Shown: in pieces, positions 33,249 to 45,004 of the stretch
Layout: each line of letters begins with the position of its first letter
Position numbering within the stretch: position 1 is the first letter of the stretch
Origin: Globodera rostochiensis
Taxonomy: Eukaryota; Nematoda; Chromadorea; Rhabditida; Heteroderidae
Direction: 5' to 3'
DNA length: 64,000 bases
Assembly: GCA_018350325.1 (NCBI GenBank)
Contig: JAEVLN010000001.1
Location: forward strand, 4,493,254-4,557,253
The notes under the pieces: model-generated
Told to the model about the DNA's origin: nothing
What the model saw: the letters and a program-made list of their open reading frames with translations, nothing else
Databases searched by the model: none
Program-made: the position numbers and the translations under genes

Positions 33249-33690
33249 CGTGGGCCTTATTCCCCGCGTGAGAGATGGGAGAGGAATTAATTGGCCGAGG
33301 CGAATAGAGCAAAGGTATTTTCTCCAACCATTCATTCTGCGCTGGCCACCGCACCCGACAGAGGCGCCGAGTGTTGAATAATTTACTACTAAATAAAAGG
33401 AACGAATTGAAAAGGACGGCGGGGAAAGCAAAATCCCTCCACAAAAAAGGGAATGCCAACATTCTTCACGCTTACATTCAGACTGCCCCTTTTATTCTTT
33501 CTGGATTTCGTCATATTCTGTTGAATAATCCCCCCCCCCCCGCCTCCGTCACCGCTTACACTGATCCAATTCACCTCATTCCCCCCCTCCCCTCCCTCCT
33601 CCGCCCATTTCCGGCCGGTCATAGCCTTCCGACTGACTGATTGCTCACCCACCACTTTTCTTTTTAGCATTTCCATCCATCGCCCAGTCA

Positions 33691-34813
33691 ATGCCTTTTC
33701 AGTCGACGGCCAATGGGCCATTGGCCAATTTTCGTGTGGAAGTTGCAAAGTCAGAAAACGCGCGGGAAGTTTTGGAGTTTCTCTTCGCCGACTTTCTGCA
33801 CAACGAGCCGTTGAATTCGGCGGTGGGGCTTACCAGGACGGAATGTGCCAACTTTTTTGCCGGTCAGCCGAATTTCTTTTGAACACCAAAAAGACCGACT
33901 TTTGAATGAATGCCTCGCACAATTAAAGCGGTGCGACGGCCGAATACAGAAAAGTCGGAGACGGATTTTCGGACAATTTGGCGCAAAACTGATCATTGAT
34001 CAATATACCAAACTCAATTAGGAAAAATCTCAGTTTTTAAGAATGTTTATTAAATTTTATTAGTTATTTCGTTTTTCAGAATTGGTCCAAATCTCTCTGA
34101 CTGATGGACTCAGTTATTTGGTCAGAGACCCGACAGAGGACGGCCGATTGGTGGCCATTCGTTTGGCGAATATAATGGACAGGAAAGAATTGACCAATGG
34201 CACCCCCAATGGCCCTGGCCCTGAAAAGGATGGCCAAAGGCCAAAGCGAAAGCAATCGAATGGACAGCCCTTTCAGGGCCATCGCTTTGAGAACGACAAA
34301 ATTCGCAATATCTGCGGCATTTTGCACTCGGTGGAGACGAAGGTGGGGGGAGGGAGTGGTTAATTATGATCGGACCGAATTTTGCCAAAATTCAGATTTG
34401 GTCTTTGCTCCCCTCCCACATCGATAGGCTTCTCTGTTGGCTCGTCATCTCCGTGGATGCCAATTACCGTCGCCAAGGGATTGCCCAGGCGTTGCTGCTC
34501 CATCGGCTGGACGAGGCCGTCGGCTTGGGCTGTCAGGGCGCTTTTACCGAAGCAAGTGCCATAAACTCGCAGAAGGTGACCTTTTTGGGAGGATTGGCCG
34601 GCAATTTCTCTCAATGAGTGGGGGGGGGCAATGCATTCATTGCCTGTAGACCAACTGAGACTTTGTGTTTAGCTTTTCTCCAAACTCGGCTACACCCGTC
34701 TGTTCGAACTACTGCTTGCCGACTTCAGAGACGGGCTCGGGAAGCAAGTGTTCCGGTGCAAAGATGGCACTGACCGCGTAACTCTCGAGTTTAGACTTTT
34801 TGATGCCCTGTGA
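33691..34813 (+). CDS. GNAT-family N-acetyltransferase (arylalkylamine NAT-like)
   Basis: Four exons (33691-33862, 34080-34342, 34396-34575, 34673-34813) give 251 aa. The order of elements fits insect and nematode arylalkylamine/dopamine N-acetyltransferases: an N-terminal FLFADFLHNEPLNSAVGLTR block, then SLTDGLSYLVRDP, and the acetyl-CoA loop VISVDANYRRQGIAQALLLH, matching V....R..GIA..L. A late LFSKLGYTRLFELLLADF follows, where such enzymes have F...GF. An NG/PKRK-rich insert interrupts the middle. Substrate is unknown; amine inactivation or cuticle chemistry are the usual roles. A TTTTTAG at about 33663-33667 upstream could be a trans-splice acceptor. Confidence 0.8.
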
Positions 34814-35330
34814 ATACCCAAAAACTTCGATTGCCCGTCCATTTTTAATTTGCCGCCGAATCCATCAAACTTCCTATACATAGAAAGGCCCGACCTTCGT
34901 AATTAATACAAAAATAAAACAAAACATTATCGGTGATTCTTACCGAATGCATTTTAACATTTGGAATCCTCGCGACTGATTGTTACCAAATTTGCAGAAA
35001 TTATGATAAAATTGGGGGAGGGGGGGGGGTTTTGGATTTCTTTTTGAGGTTTTTATTATTTCAGCGGAGGTTTTGTTGGCATATACACACAAAGTATTTA
35101 CAGCACAATGCATAGTATTGAACGTGTTGAATAATGGGTGAAAGAGTGGGAGAGAAAGAAAGAAAAGCAAAGCGATCGAAGAAGCCATCCGTTAATCGTT
35201 TGATAAGTGAGTGAGTTTTTGGTGGTTTTTATAAATTATGAGAGATTTTTGACTTTTTTGGCGTTTGTTGTGCAACCCCTTGGGGGAGTTTCTGGGGAGG
35301 GAGGGGAGGGGTGCATTTTCCGTACGTTTT
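34814..35330. other. Intergenic, AT-rich then G-rich
   Basis: No gene seen. Includes a G run near 35018-35029 and runs into the array that follows. Confidence 0.45.
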
Positions 35331-35942
35331 ATGGGGGGAGGGGTTTATTCTGTAGGGGGGGGTGGGGGTTTATTCTGTGGGGGGGGGGGGGGGTGGGGAT
35401 TTATTCTGTGGGGGGGGGGTATTCTGTGGGGGCGGGGGGTTATTCTGTGGGGGGGGGTGGGGATTTATTCTGTGAGGGGGGGGGGTATTCTGTGGGGGGG
35501 GGGGTTTATTGTGGGGGGGGGGGTGGGGGTTTATTCTGGGGGGGGGGGGTGGGGGTGGGGGTTTATTCTGTGGGGGGGGTATTCTGTGGGGGGGGGTGGG
35601 GTTTATTCTGTGGGGGGGGGGGGTTATTCTGTGGGGGGGGTATTCTGTGGGGGGGGGGGGGGTGGGGGTTTATTCTGTGGGGGGGGGTTATTCTGTGGGG
35701 GGGGGGGTATTGTGGGGGGGGGGGGTGGGGGTTTATTCTGTGGGGGGGGTCGGGGTTTATTCTGTGGGGGGGGGGTGGGGGGGGGGGGTATTCTGTGGGG
35801 GGGGGGGGGTGGGGGGTTTATTCTGTGGGGGGGGGTTATTCTGTGGGGGGGGGGGGGGTTATTCTGTGGGGGGGGGGGGTTTATTGGGGGGGGGGGGGGT
35901 GGTTTATTATTTGGGGGGGGGGGGTGGGGGTTTATTCTGTCC
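35331..35942. repeat. G-rich tandem array (GGTTTATTCTGTGGGG units)
   Basis: Roughly thirty units of TTATTCTGTG or TATTCTGTG separated by G runs of 6-14. The array ends directly at the stop codon end of the RBR ligase gene, so on that gene's strand it would form a C-rich 3' flank or UTR. Trp/Gly-rich open frames are artefacts. Confidence 0.95.
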
Positions 35943-35947
35943 TATTC

Positions 35948-38900
35948 CTACAATTCCGTCCGTCCATTTGTCCCTTCTTTCGCTTCGTCCGTAAATTTCT
36001 GCTGCGTTTTGTCCACCATTCGCTCCAATTTGACAAGTCGATCATTTAGCCCACGAACGTCGCACAAAGCGCCCGAAAAAAGCAATTCGTTGTTCAAACT
36101 CTCCGTCAGGTCGCGCAACGCCCACAGAAGGGAACTAAGCCAAACCAATCAATTGGGAACAAAACGATTGTGTGGGAGAGTTCGGACTTGAAGACCGATC
36201 GAGAATCTTGATCGGTCCGATCTCTATTGTGTGGTGAGCGGCCGACAAATTCAAATTAAGAAAACAATGTCAATAAATCGCGCTCACCGCAATTGGCTCC
36301 ATGCGGGCGGCCGGGGGCTCTGACGGGAGAGGTAAAGCCAAGCAGTGCCAAACTCCAACAAATGCAGGGCCTGGAGGACGTTTTAATCTTCCGCCGCCCC
36401 CAAATCTTTCAGTTTTTACCGTTTTTCGCGCCCCCACAAAGCGTCGTTCGGCCTTCGCATCGCCTAACAATCGGCGCGTGCATTTGCCCAATTGCCAGCC
36501 CAATTTTAAGTCCATTCGACGCGCACGCGCCTCAGAGAAAATTTGGGCGAATTGAGCGGAAATTGCGCCATTTTTCGCTTCGGGCAATTCTTGGCTTCGT
36601 TCTGAAATTGTGCGGTAAAATGTTTTTGTGTGCTTTCGTTGGTGTTTAACCGTGTTGCGCAAATTTTTGGGTCCATTGAACATTTTGGGCGCAATTCAAC
36701 GGCCAATGCGGCAACGAATCGCAATGGCAGCACCACAAAAGAGAGCAGCGAGAACAGAGAATAACTGAAGGAAATGTTTTCTTTCCTTTGGGGGGGGGGG
36801 TTGGGGACGTTCAGCTGCTGACAGACTTTTGGTGTGCGTTCGGAGTTTGTCTCCGGCGTCCAGCAGAAGGCCAGAACAGCCGGGACATTGTGCCAAAGGG
36901 CGAAGAACGGACGGCGGCGGCGGAAGGGAATTGTGCCGTACAAAGTGAAGGAGGGCGAAAGTGTTGGCCACGGGGAGCGGCAAGAAGCGCGGCAAAAGGT
37001 CTAACGGTAGCCGAGCAGAGCAAACCTTTGAGTGATTGGGAGGAAACGTTGAGGGAATAACAAATCCAAAAACCCGCCACTAACCGGACATCGAAGCTCT
37101 GCCCTCCCGTCGGCTTTGATCTGCTCCTCAAGACTCTTGGCAATGCATTCCCCACAAAATCGGTGTCCGCATGAGCGCAACATCGCCACGCGTGGCGCAG
37201 GACAGCGCGCACAATCGGCACATTGGGGCCCCAGATCGATGAGGTTGGTGGCTGTATTGCCCGCCTCGTGTTCGCTCTCCTTGTCTTCCCGAACCAGCTC
37301 CGTCATATCGATCAGCTCGAACTCCTCCTCCTCCTCCTCCTCTATTCCTCCACCGTGTTCATCTTCTTTGTTCTGTTCCTGCTCCAACTTGCTGCTCTCC
37401 ATCAGCTCTTCGGCCCTCACAAATTGCTCTTCCTCGCACGCCCATTCCGCCCGCTGTTGCTCCAAGATGGTATAAACGGCAATTGGATGAGAGGCAACAG
37501 CGAGTTGTGTGGAGTGGAAGACAGAACGGTGGGCATCAAACGTCGAGGAAATGAGTTGAGCTCGGCTAAGTTCACTTTTGGTAATCCAACTGCAAAAAGA
37601 ACGATCGATCACTCGTCCATTCTGGTCCGTCCGATCAACTCACTCAGCAAAATTAGGCTTGATCAGTTTGAGCAGTGCGTCCAATTTTAGCCCCAGCCCT
37701 AACTCCGATGAACTGGTAACTTTGCTCAGTTTGTCTCTGTCGGAGAGCGGGAACACCGTGTTGAGGATCAACTCCAGTCCATCCAAAATCTGCCAAAAGT
37801 CGTTGTTCATGTCTGGCAATCTTACAAACAATTAGCCCGCCCTAGACTGACCATCACCAGCAGAGGTGTTTCGGGTTCCTTTCCCCTGTTGGAGAACAAC
37901 TCCCAGGTCAAATCGAACATCAAAGTTCCCTCGTCCACCCAAATCGGACGCCATTCCGGTTTGGAAATGTTCAAGCCATTCAGAGTCGCAATATCGGCTT
38001 GGAGAGGAATGCGCAAGAAAGTGCCCTGGTGGGGCATCAGAGCGGACGGGAGACGATTTTGGAGAGAATCGCGGGGGAATAAAGTCGGAAGAGAAAGCAC
38101 GGCAAAATCGGCAGAAGGTGAGCGGGACATGAGCGGCATACATTCTGGCATTGGCACAATCGCAAATTGTTCCTGCAACGGATTAGACAATAAATGCAGC
38201 GGAATGACTTCGCCCACCTCCTCCGTCGACGGCACTTCCAAACCCTTTGGCTGTCTCCGAACCATCACCGGAGGGGAGCAGGTCTCCTTGACGAAGTCAG
38301 CCAGCGAGTACGTCTCCTGACGAGGGCTTTAAGGGAAAAGCCTTTCCTTTCATCACATCCAACACAACCAAACCCACCGGTATTGGGCCACGAATTCGCT
38401 CTCCTCCTCCGGCTCACTTTCCGGCACTGGCACTGACTTCTTTCGCGGTTTCTCCATTTGTTGCTGCTGCTGTTGTTCGCTGGAAGTATTCGTTCCCCCG
38501 AAGGCACTGTCCACGGCACATCGTTTGGCAGAACGGAAAGACTTTGTCCCTGAACAAAAAAGAAAGTCACCAACAGTCGTCGGTCGGTCGGTCGGTCCTT
38601 TTGGACCCCTCAGAGTCTGACTTTTGAAGAACTTTGCGGCGAACAGCTTCGTAACGGGGTGCGGCCTCTGCAGTTGGAAAAGCACGTCGTCCACCGCCTC
38701 GTCGCACCACGGCTCTCTGTTCTCCTGCTGTTGGCCACCATCTGGACTGATCAAATCGCCGATCGATGCTGCCCCGCGTCCGCTCTTCCCCCAGCGACTG
38801 TGCAGCAGCCCTCTCTCCGCGTCCAGCGAGTGCAACGCGCGGATAGACTCGGAGCCGTCCAAAGAGTAGTCGGCCTCTGCCAGCGACAACCGCAGACGAC

Positions 38901-39292
38901 CCCCGCGGGGAACATCGCCGCGGCTGGCCACTTCGGACAGCCAGTCGCCATCACTCAGTTTTGCCCAGCGACTTCTGCGGTTCAGCGAGTAAGGCACTAG
39001 ACGATTGTGCCGAAAGTACACAAATGCCATCGCATAACCCACCACTCGGCGCGAATTCCGCCGCCACCCGTTCGGACAGCGCTCTCCCCCGACCGCGTCC
39101 CCCGGCCCTCCCCCCGCCCGCCGTGCCCAACTCCTTGCCGACCCTCTCCACCCTGACCAGAAAGGCACGATTGGCCAACTTCCTGCGAAGAACGGCCTCG
39201 CCCGCATGGCGCCTGCCCTTCTCCGTCTTGCCGGCCTTTCTTCGTCCATCCTTTTCGAGCTCCATCAGATTTGGCTTCTCCGCTATTGGCAC
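35948..39292 (-). CDS. RBR (RING-IBR) type E3 ubiquitin ligase-like protein
   Basis: Supported exons include 39292-39039, 38974-38622, 38549-38378, 38326-37852, about 37830-37640, 37589-37085, 37025-36827 and 36764-36651, with further coding around 36600-36450, 36400-36297 and 36134-35948. The RING reads QCADCARCPAP, LRSCGHRFCGEC and, across the 37085/37025 splice, RCPVC. An IBR-like block follows: AQCPGCSG and then ILCSRCSLLWCCHCDSLPHW with PLNC, matching the C..C....C..C....HWP..C spacing. The C-terminal third is helical (FSEARARRMDLKLGWQLGKC). The N-terminal 400 residues are not recognised. Splicing between exons 4 and 5 does not resolve cleanly in frame, so that junction is uncertain. It probably transfers ubiquitin through a catalytic cysteine; targets unknown. 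Confidence 0.72.
36176..36230. repeat. Palindromic element, copy B
   Basis: GAGAGTTCGGACTTGAAGAC followed by CGATCGAGAATCTTGATCGG and TCCGATCTC, inside a 3' intron of the RBR gene. It shares the CGGACTTGA start with copy A at 22097. Confidence 0.5.
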
Positions 39293-39599
39293 GGTCAGAA
39301 CACTGAAAGGGGAAGGGAAAGCTGCTCCAAAAGTGCCGAGGAATCCTATTTTTTTGTCATTTTCACATGCGAAAAAACATAACTATTCACCTCATTTTCT
39401 CGCATTTTTCTATTTGTTAATGTTTTTGCTTTCACAAAAAGCGGATTTAATTTAAACTGAATCTTATAAACAGCGATGAAAAGAGCAGAAAAAGAGCGAA
39501 AATATGAGAGAGAGAGAGAAAGGAAAGAGCGGTAAGTCCACAGTAAACGTAATAAAAAATTTTTTGTGCCCTTGCTGTTGTCAATCAGAAAACTTGTCC
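39293..39599. other. 5' flank of the RBR gene
   Basis: No coding sequence supported. Includes an AGAGAGAGAGAAAGGAAAGAG purine stretch near 39505-39525. Confidence 0.4.
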
Positions 39600-40520
39600 C
39601 CCACCCCCCCCACCCCCCTCCCCCTCCCCCTTCCCCCCCCCCCTCCCGCTTCCCCCCCCCTTTCCCCCCCCCCCCCCCTCTTTCCCCCCCCCCCCTCCCC
39701 CTTCCCCCTCCCCTTCCCCCTTCCCCCCCCCTCCCCCTTCCCCCCCCTCCCCCTTTCCCCCCCCCCCTCCCTTCCCCCTCCCCCTTTCCCCCCCCCTCCC
39801 CCTCCCCCTTCCCCCCCCCCCTCCCCCCCCCCCTCCCCCTCCCCCTTCCCCCCCCCCTCCCCCCCCTCCCCCTTCCCCCCCCCCCTCCCTTCCCCCCCCC
39901 CTCCCCCCCCCCTCCCCCTTCCCCCCCCCTCCCCCTTCCCCCCCCTTCCCCCCCCTCCCCCTTTCCCCCCCCCTTCCCCCCCCCCTCCCGCTTCCCCCTC
40001 CCCTTCCCACCCCCCCTCCCCTTCCCCCCCCCCTTCCCCCCCCCCCCTCCCCCTTTCCCCCCCCCTCCCCCTTCCCCCCCCTCCCCCTTTCCCCCCCCCC
40101 TCCCCCTTCCCCCCCCCTTCCCCCCCCCCCCTCCCCCTTTCCCCCCCCCCCCTCCTCCCGCTTCCCCCTCCCCCTTTCCCCCCCCCCCTCCCCCTTCCCC
40201 CCCCTCCCCCTTCCCCTTCCCCCACCCCCTCCCCCCCCCCCCCCTCCCCCACCCCCCCTTCCCCCCCCCCCTCCCGCTTTCCCCCCCCCTCCCCCCCTCC
40301 CCCTTCCCCCCCCCCCCTCCCCCTTTCCCCCCCCTCCCCCCCCCTCACCCTCCCCCCCCTTTCCCCCCCCCCTCCCCCTTCCCCCCCCTTTCCCCCCCCC
40401 CTTCTTGCTCCCCCCCTCCCCCTTCCCCCCCCCCTCCCCCCCCCTCCCCCTCCCCCCTTTCCCTCCCCCCCCTTTCCCCACCCCCTCTTCACCCCCCCCC
40501 CCTTCCTCCCCCTCTTTTCC
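39600..40520. repeat. Pure pyrimidine C/T satellite, about 0.9 kb
   Basis: Almost only C and T: CCCCCTTCCCCC, CCCTCCCCC and occasional CTCCCGCTTCC. Extensin-like proline frames on the plus strand and Gly/Glu/Arg frames on the minus strand span the whole array and are not genes. The strand asymmetry is complete over more than 850 bp. Confidence 0.96.
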
Positions 40521-43500
40521 CATTTCAAATAAATTCGCCATTTGCCATTTGTTGATCGGATCGGCTTGATCTCTGTTTATTTCACCCCCCCCCCCCCCCC
40601 CCCGCCGCTGTCCTTCCCCTCGAGCGTCGTTCGGTCATGTGAGCCACGTGATGAATTTGTGGCACGAGAGCAAAAGCTAATTGACGCTCCGACAAAGTCT
40701 GTTTCAGTGAGCAAACTAAACACCCTCGACTGATGGCCAATCGTTCGTTTCCATTTGTCTCCGCATGCATTGTGTAATTTGTTTACACAAATGGCGTCCC
40801 CTCCCCCCGGGGGGAGAGGGAAGGGGGGGGGGAGGGGGGTCGGAGGACACAATCGCCACCAAACTGTTGTTTGTTTTGGTGTTAGCAGAAATAGGCTTTT
40901 GTGCATAATAGGCTTTTTGAAACAACTTCGCCCCAAAGAGAAAATCATTATTATCCCTTCAAAATGGACGTAATTTGAAAATCCCAACACTTCTCAACAT
41001 TTTCTGCTGCTGCTTTACTCACTTTTCCATTGTTTCACGGCGAGAAGTGGCGAATACGGCGGATGAGGTGGTCATTATTGTCGGTGGGAGGCTGGCAGAA
41101 GCAATTAGCAAGTCGGGAAGAGGAGAGAGAGGCTGGAGGAACAGTGAAGAGAAGGAGAGCGGCTCTGAAACGGTGTGAAGACAATGAAAGTGCCAGAATT
41201 GGAATTGGACAGAGAGAGGGGGGGGGGGGGGAAGGCGGCATAAACCCTTTCGCGCGCTTACCGGTGAAAAGCATCTGACGGAATGAATAAATGGGAACCA
41301 AAAGTTGAATGGATTTTGAAGGTGGCGGATTACAAATAAAGTGGCTGGACATACCCAAAAAAGGCAATGCCTTTTTATAGACAGGGAATTGTGAGAAAGC
41401 CCCCGAGGGGAAGGCACGCGAGCGAAGAAACGACCGAGAACAGCCGTTGAAGAACATCAGCTGATTGGAGGGGGGGGGGGGGGGGGGAGGGGGGGAGGGG
41501 GGGGGGGGTGTGGGAAAATGAGTGGGAGGGGGGGGGGCAGGACAGAGGAGGGGGAGAGACAGATGGTTGGACGAAGAGTAGAGAACAAGAGAGAGAGGAG
41601 GGAGGGGGGGGGGGTTGTTGGGGGGGGGGGGAGGGGGGTTGGGGGGGGGGTGTTTGTATTTGTCTTCGGAGGAGGAGGAGGGGGGGGGGGGGAAGATGGT
41701 GCAGCACTGTGTTGGTAATGTTGGTGGTCGTGCTGTGTTCTGCTGTGCGTATTTGTGCAATTCTTTCACTTCATTCGGTCGCTTTCGATCATTCCTTCTC
41801 CATTTTTCTCTTTTCCAGTCCATCCCCTCGAGGGATTGGACAAATAGTCAATCATATCATAATCGACTTCTTCTGTTCGCCTTGGCCCACCCAAGAAGAC
41901 CATCCAAAACACCATAAAAGAGAAGGGGAGTAAGATGATCGATCAGTGCTGATTTGATGGATCGGTTGGTTTTAGTTTTGGAGAAGTGACGAGAAAAGGG
42001 CGCATATAAATGTTAGAAAAGAGATGAAGCGTGTGAATTCACTTATCAGCTGGAATTGAATTAGCCTTAGCCTATGTATATGACAGAACGGCACTTGGTG
42101 GAGGGTTTGTGCCATTGATTGGCGGTTATGAATGCCAAAAATTGCCCCAGGGGGGAATTTCGTCCGTCCCTTCGTCCGCCAAAACCTCAGGCAAACGAAT
42201 GACGAATGGACGGCGGAAGAGCGGAGAATGGACGTCCGTCTCCACCCCCACCACCCGCCAGCAGAGGGGGGGAGGGGGGGGGGACTGAAATTGTCGGGAG
42301 AGGTCGAAAGCCGGCTGGCCGATGAATGCGTAATTGCGGCGGGTGTAAGGATTGCTCTCCTCTTACTCTTTTGCTGATTTGTGAGCGGAACAATGGTGGC
42401 GGATGGGAGGGGAGGGGAGGGGGGGGGGGGGGGAGGAGGGGGGGGGGGGGGATTTGGAGGGAGAGTCTCCCCCATAAAGTGGGGGGGGGGGGGGGGGGTC
42501 GAGCGAGGAGCCGAAAAGAGGGCGGGGCGGGTAGAGGGCACATCGACCTCTTCTTCCTCACTCATTTCTTCCCCTCACTGCTCTCCACACTTTATGTGTT
42601 CTTCCTGTGTTGGTTTTGTCAAGGCGAGAATTGGTGGATGATTGTGATCCTGGGGGAAGTGATGATCAGCTGATGATGGAACGGAGGGGGGGGGGGGGGG
42701 GTCTTTTCCCGGGAAAAGGGCGAGAGTGGGGGAGGGGTGGTCGGGAGTGGGCTGGGCCGGCGGAGGGAATGCCGTGCCTGCGAGGCAACTGTTTTCTTCC
42801 CTTAAGTTCATTGCCAATGGGAAAGTGCGACCTTTGTGCTCTTAGCCTTAAGCCATACGTTCCCAAAACACAAAAAGCAAAGTGGGCATTGGCATTTAAT
42901 AGATTTTAATCATAAATTAAACGAATGAATACTGCAGCAGCAGGTGAATGCCGCAGTTTTATATTGTGGGCTGGGGAGAGAATGGAACGGACAATTCACG
43001 AGATGTCCACGACAGCAAAGGCAAGCGACGGATGGGTGAAGAAAGAACGGAAGGCGAGGGGAGGGGGGGAGGGGGGGGGGGGGGGGTTGGGAGTAATTGA
43101 CTGTTTGTGAATGTTTTATGTGCAAGGGCAAATTTTGGGGGAAAGAAAGCATATTTTTGAGAGTTAAAAGAATCAAAAAAGTACGAATGTTTGCCCCATG
43201 GGCATGAGTGGAAAAGGGGGGAGGGAGGGGGGGGGGGGGGGGGGGGAGGGGGGGGGGGAGGCTAAAAATGGGAGAAATGTCATGGACAGATGGGCGGGGG
43301 GCAGTGAATTGAGCATTTCCCCCTCAAAGTCAGTCACTGACAGCGGTACGCAATTCCCAATTGTCTCGTGCCCATGACGGATAGTTTGGGTACTCGCCAA
43401 ATTTCTCATCATCGGCAGAGGATTCGTCGAGAGGTTAATGACATTTGGTCTTTGGCCTGTCTCGACGGCACTTTCCTCTCTCTGTCTTGCTGACTCTCTC

Positions 43501-45004
43501 TCTCTTGTTGGCACACACTCTCTCCCCCTTTCTGTTTCCAGGACTTTTGCCTGCTTCCACGGCACTTTCCCCTCTCTGACATTTCTTCATTCCGTTCTTT
43601 TCGTCTTCGCTTTTTCACCATTCAATTTCCTTCAGCTGATGTCCTGCGGGAATTGATTGAGTAGAGAAAGAAGAAAAGGGCGGGGGAACGGACGGGAAAT
43701 GGAACCAAACAAAACAATAAATCATATGCAATTCATGTGAACCCGGGGAGGTCGGTCATTTGCGGTCATGCCAAAATTTGCATTTTGGCTCAGTAAATTG
43801 ATTGGGTCCCCGGCTTCCTTTCCCCCCCCCCCCCCTCCATTCACAAAAGCCATTGGCCGGACGGACAATTCTATCAATTTGTTCTCGGGCGGATGGGTTT
43901 TTCCCCATTCCGGTGGCGGAGACTCTGGACCCCCCCCCCCCCAAACGCAAGGAACCGGAAATTTTTTTGGCCTATTTCGACATAGTCACCTCTTACAAAT
44001 TAGCCGAGAGCGAACTGAATGATAAGGCGAGGAGTCCATAAGGATGCAAACTTTCCCTCTTTAATCGAAAGTTGTACATAAATCTGTTGGCGGCCTTTGC
44101 ACAGACAAAGACAACAAAACACGCCGGGGGGGGGGGGGGAATTGTCGTCGGCCAACCCATTCATTCATTCGAATAGAAAAACAAAGTTTAAATGTGCAAT
44201 TTAATACGTCTTTCAGCAGAAAATCGTAGGGGGGGGGGAAGCGGAGGGCCCATCGACGATTAAAAGTCCCCGGAGATTTTTGGAAATTTCCTTTGGATCG
44301 GTCGGCGGGGGGGGGGTTCGAATTGGGGAGGAAAACCCGGTCCCTTAGATGGAACGGTAATCCGATTAAGGACTCCAAACGAAAAAGGGAAACAAATTTA
44401 AGCGTATTTTGAGCGCTTCAAAAGCATCGACATTCCGATTTTTAACACTTTAGCACCACAAAAATTAGCATGAGTCCATGCGACTTTTATCGTTTTGTCT
44501 GATTATTCGCTGATTATTAATTGTACTTTTTGGTTTAATTAAACTGTAAAAGTGCGCCTTTTGGACTTTTTAAGGATTTTGTAGGATAATTCTTTTCCGC
44601 AAGCTTTTAACAGAAAAACTTTTTAAGCCCCCAGGCATTCGCCGTTTCAGTGCTTTTATGGGGTCTGGATGTCCAAAAAAAGCCCGATTTGTTTGCCCTC
44701 CCAACCGGCCAAAGCTTTTAAGAGGGAGCAGCTCATCGAAAGACAAATTCGACTTTCTTACTACCGCGAGTTTCAGACCAAACCGAAAAACGGAGAAATT
44801 TCGGTTTTGGTAAAAATTGAAAAGCTCGATTTTGGTTCGAATTACCTATTGTTGATACAAAAGCATAGAAAAAAGCCTAAAATCGCCAAAACTATGTCAA
44901 GCTGTGCCCTTTCTCTAATGAGCTACGATAATTAAAATGTGTGCCAACTTTCATTTAAATGTGTTGAGACGAAAATAAGAAACAAATCAAAAATTTCTGG
45001 ACAA
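40521..45004. other. Large non-coding block with G/C homopolymers
   Basis: No gene I can support. G-rich clusters lie at 41470-41520, 41600-41700, 42415-42500, 42686-42702, 43060-43090 and 43217-43260; C runs at 40587-40602, 43821-43834 and 43930-43942. The segment 44400-44940 is more balanced and has an 88-codon plus frame (44669-44935), without a recognisable domain. Introns of an unseen gene are possible. Confidence 0.5.

Noticed and set aside
39504..40555. Extensin-like protein of over 300 residues, nearly all proline
   Set aside because: Pure C/T satellite; the reverse strand is equally open as Gly/Glu/Arg, so openness reflects composition.
44669..44935. 88-codon plus-strand frame as a gene
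   Set aside because: No domain, no convincing start context or splice partners, and composition like surrounding AT-rich spacer.
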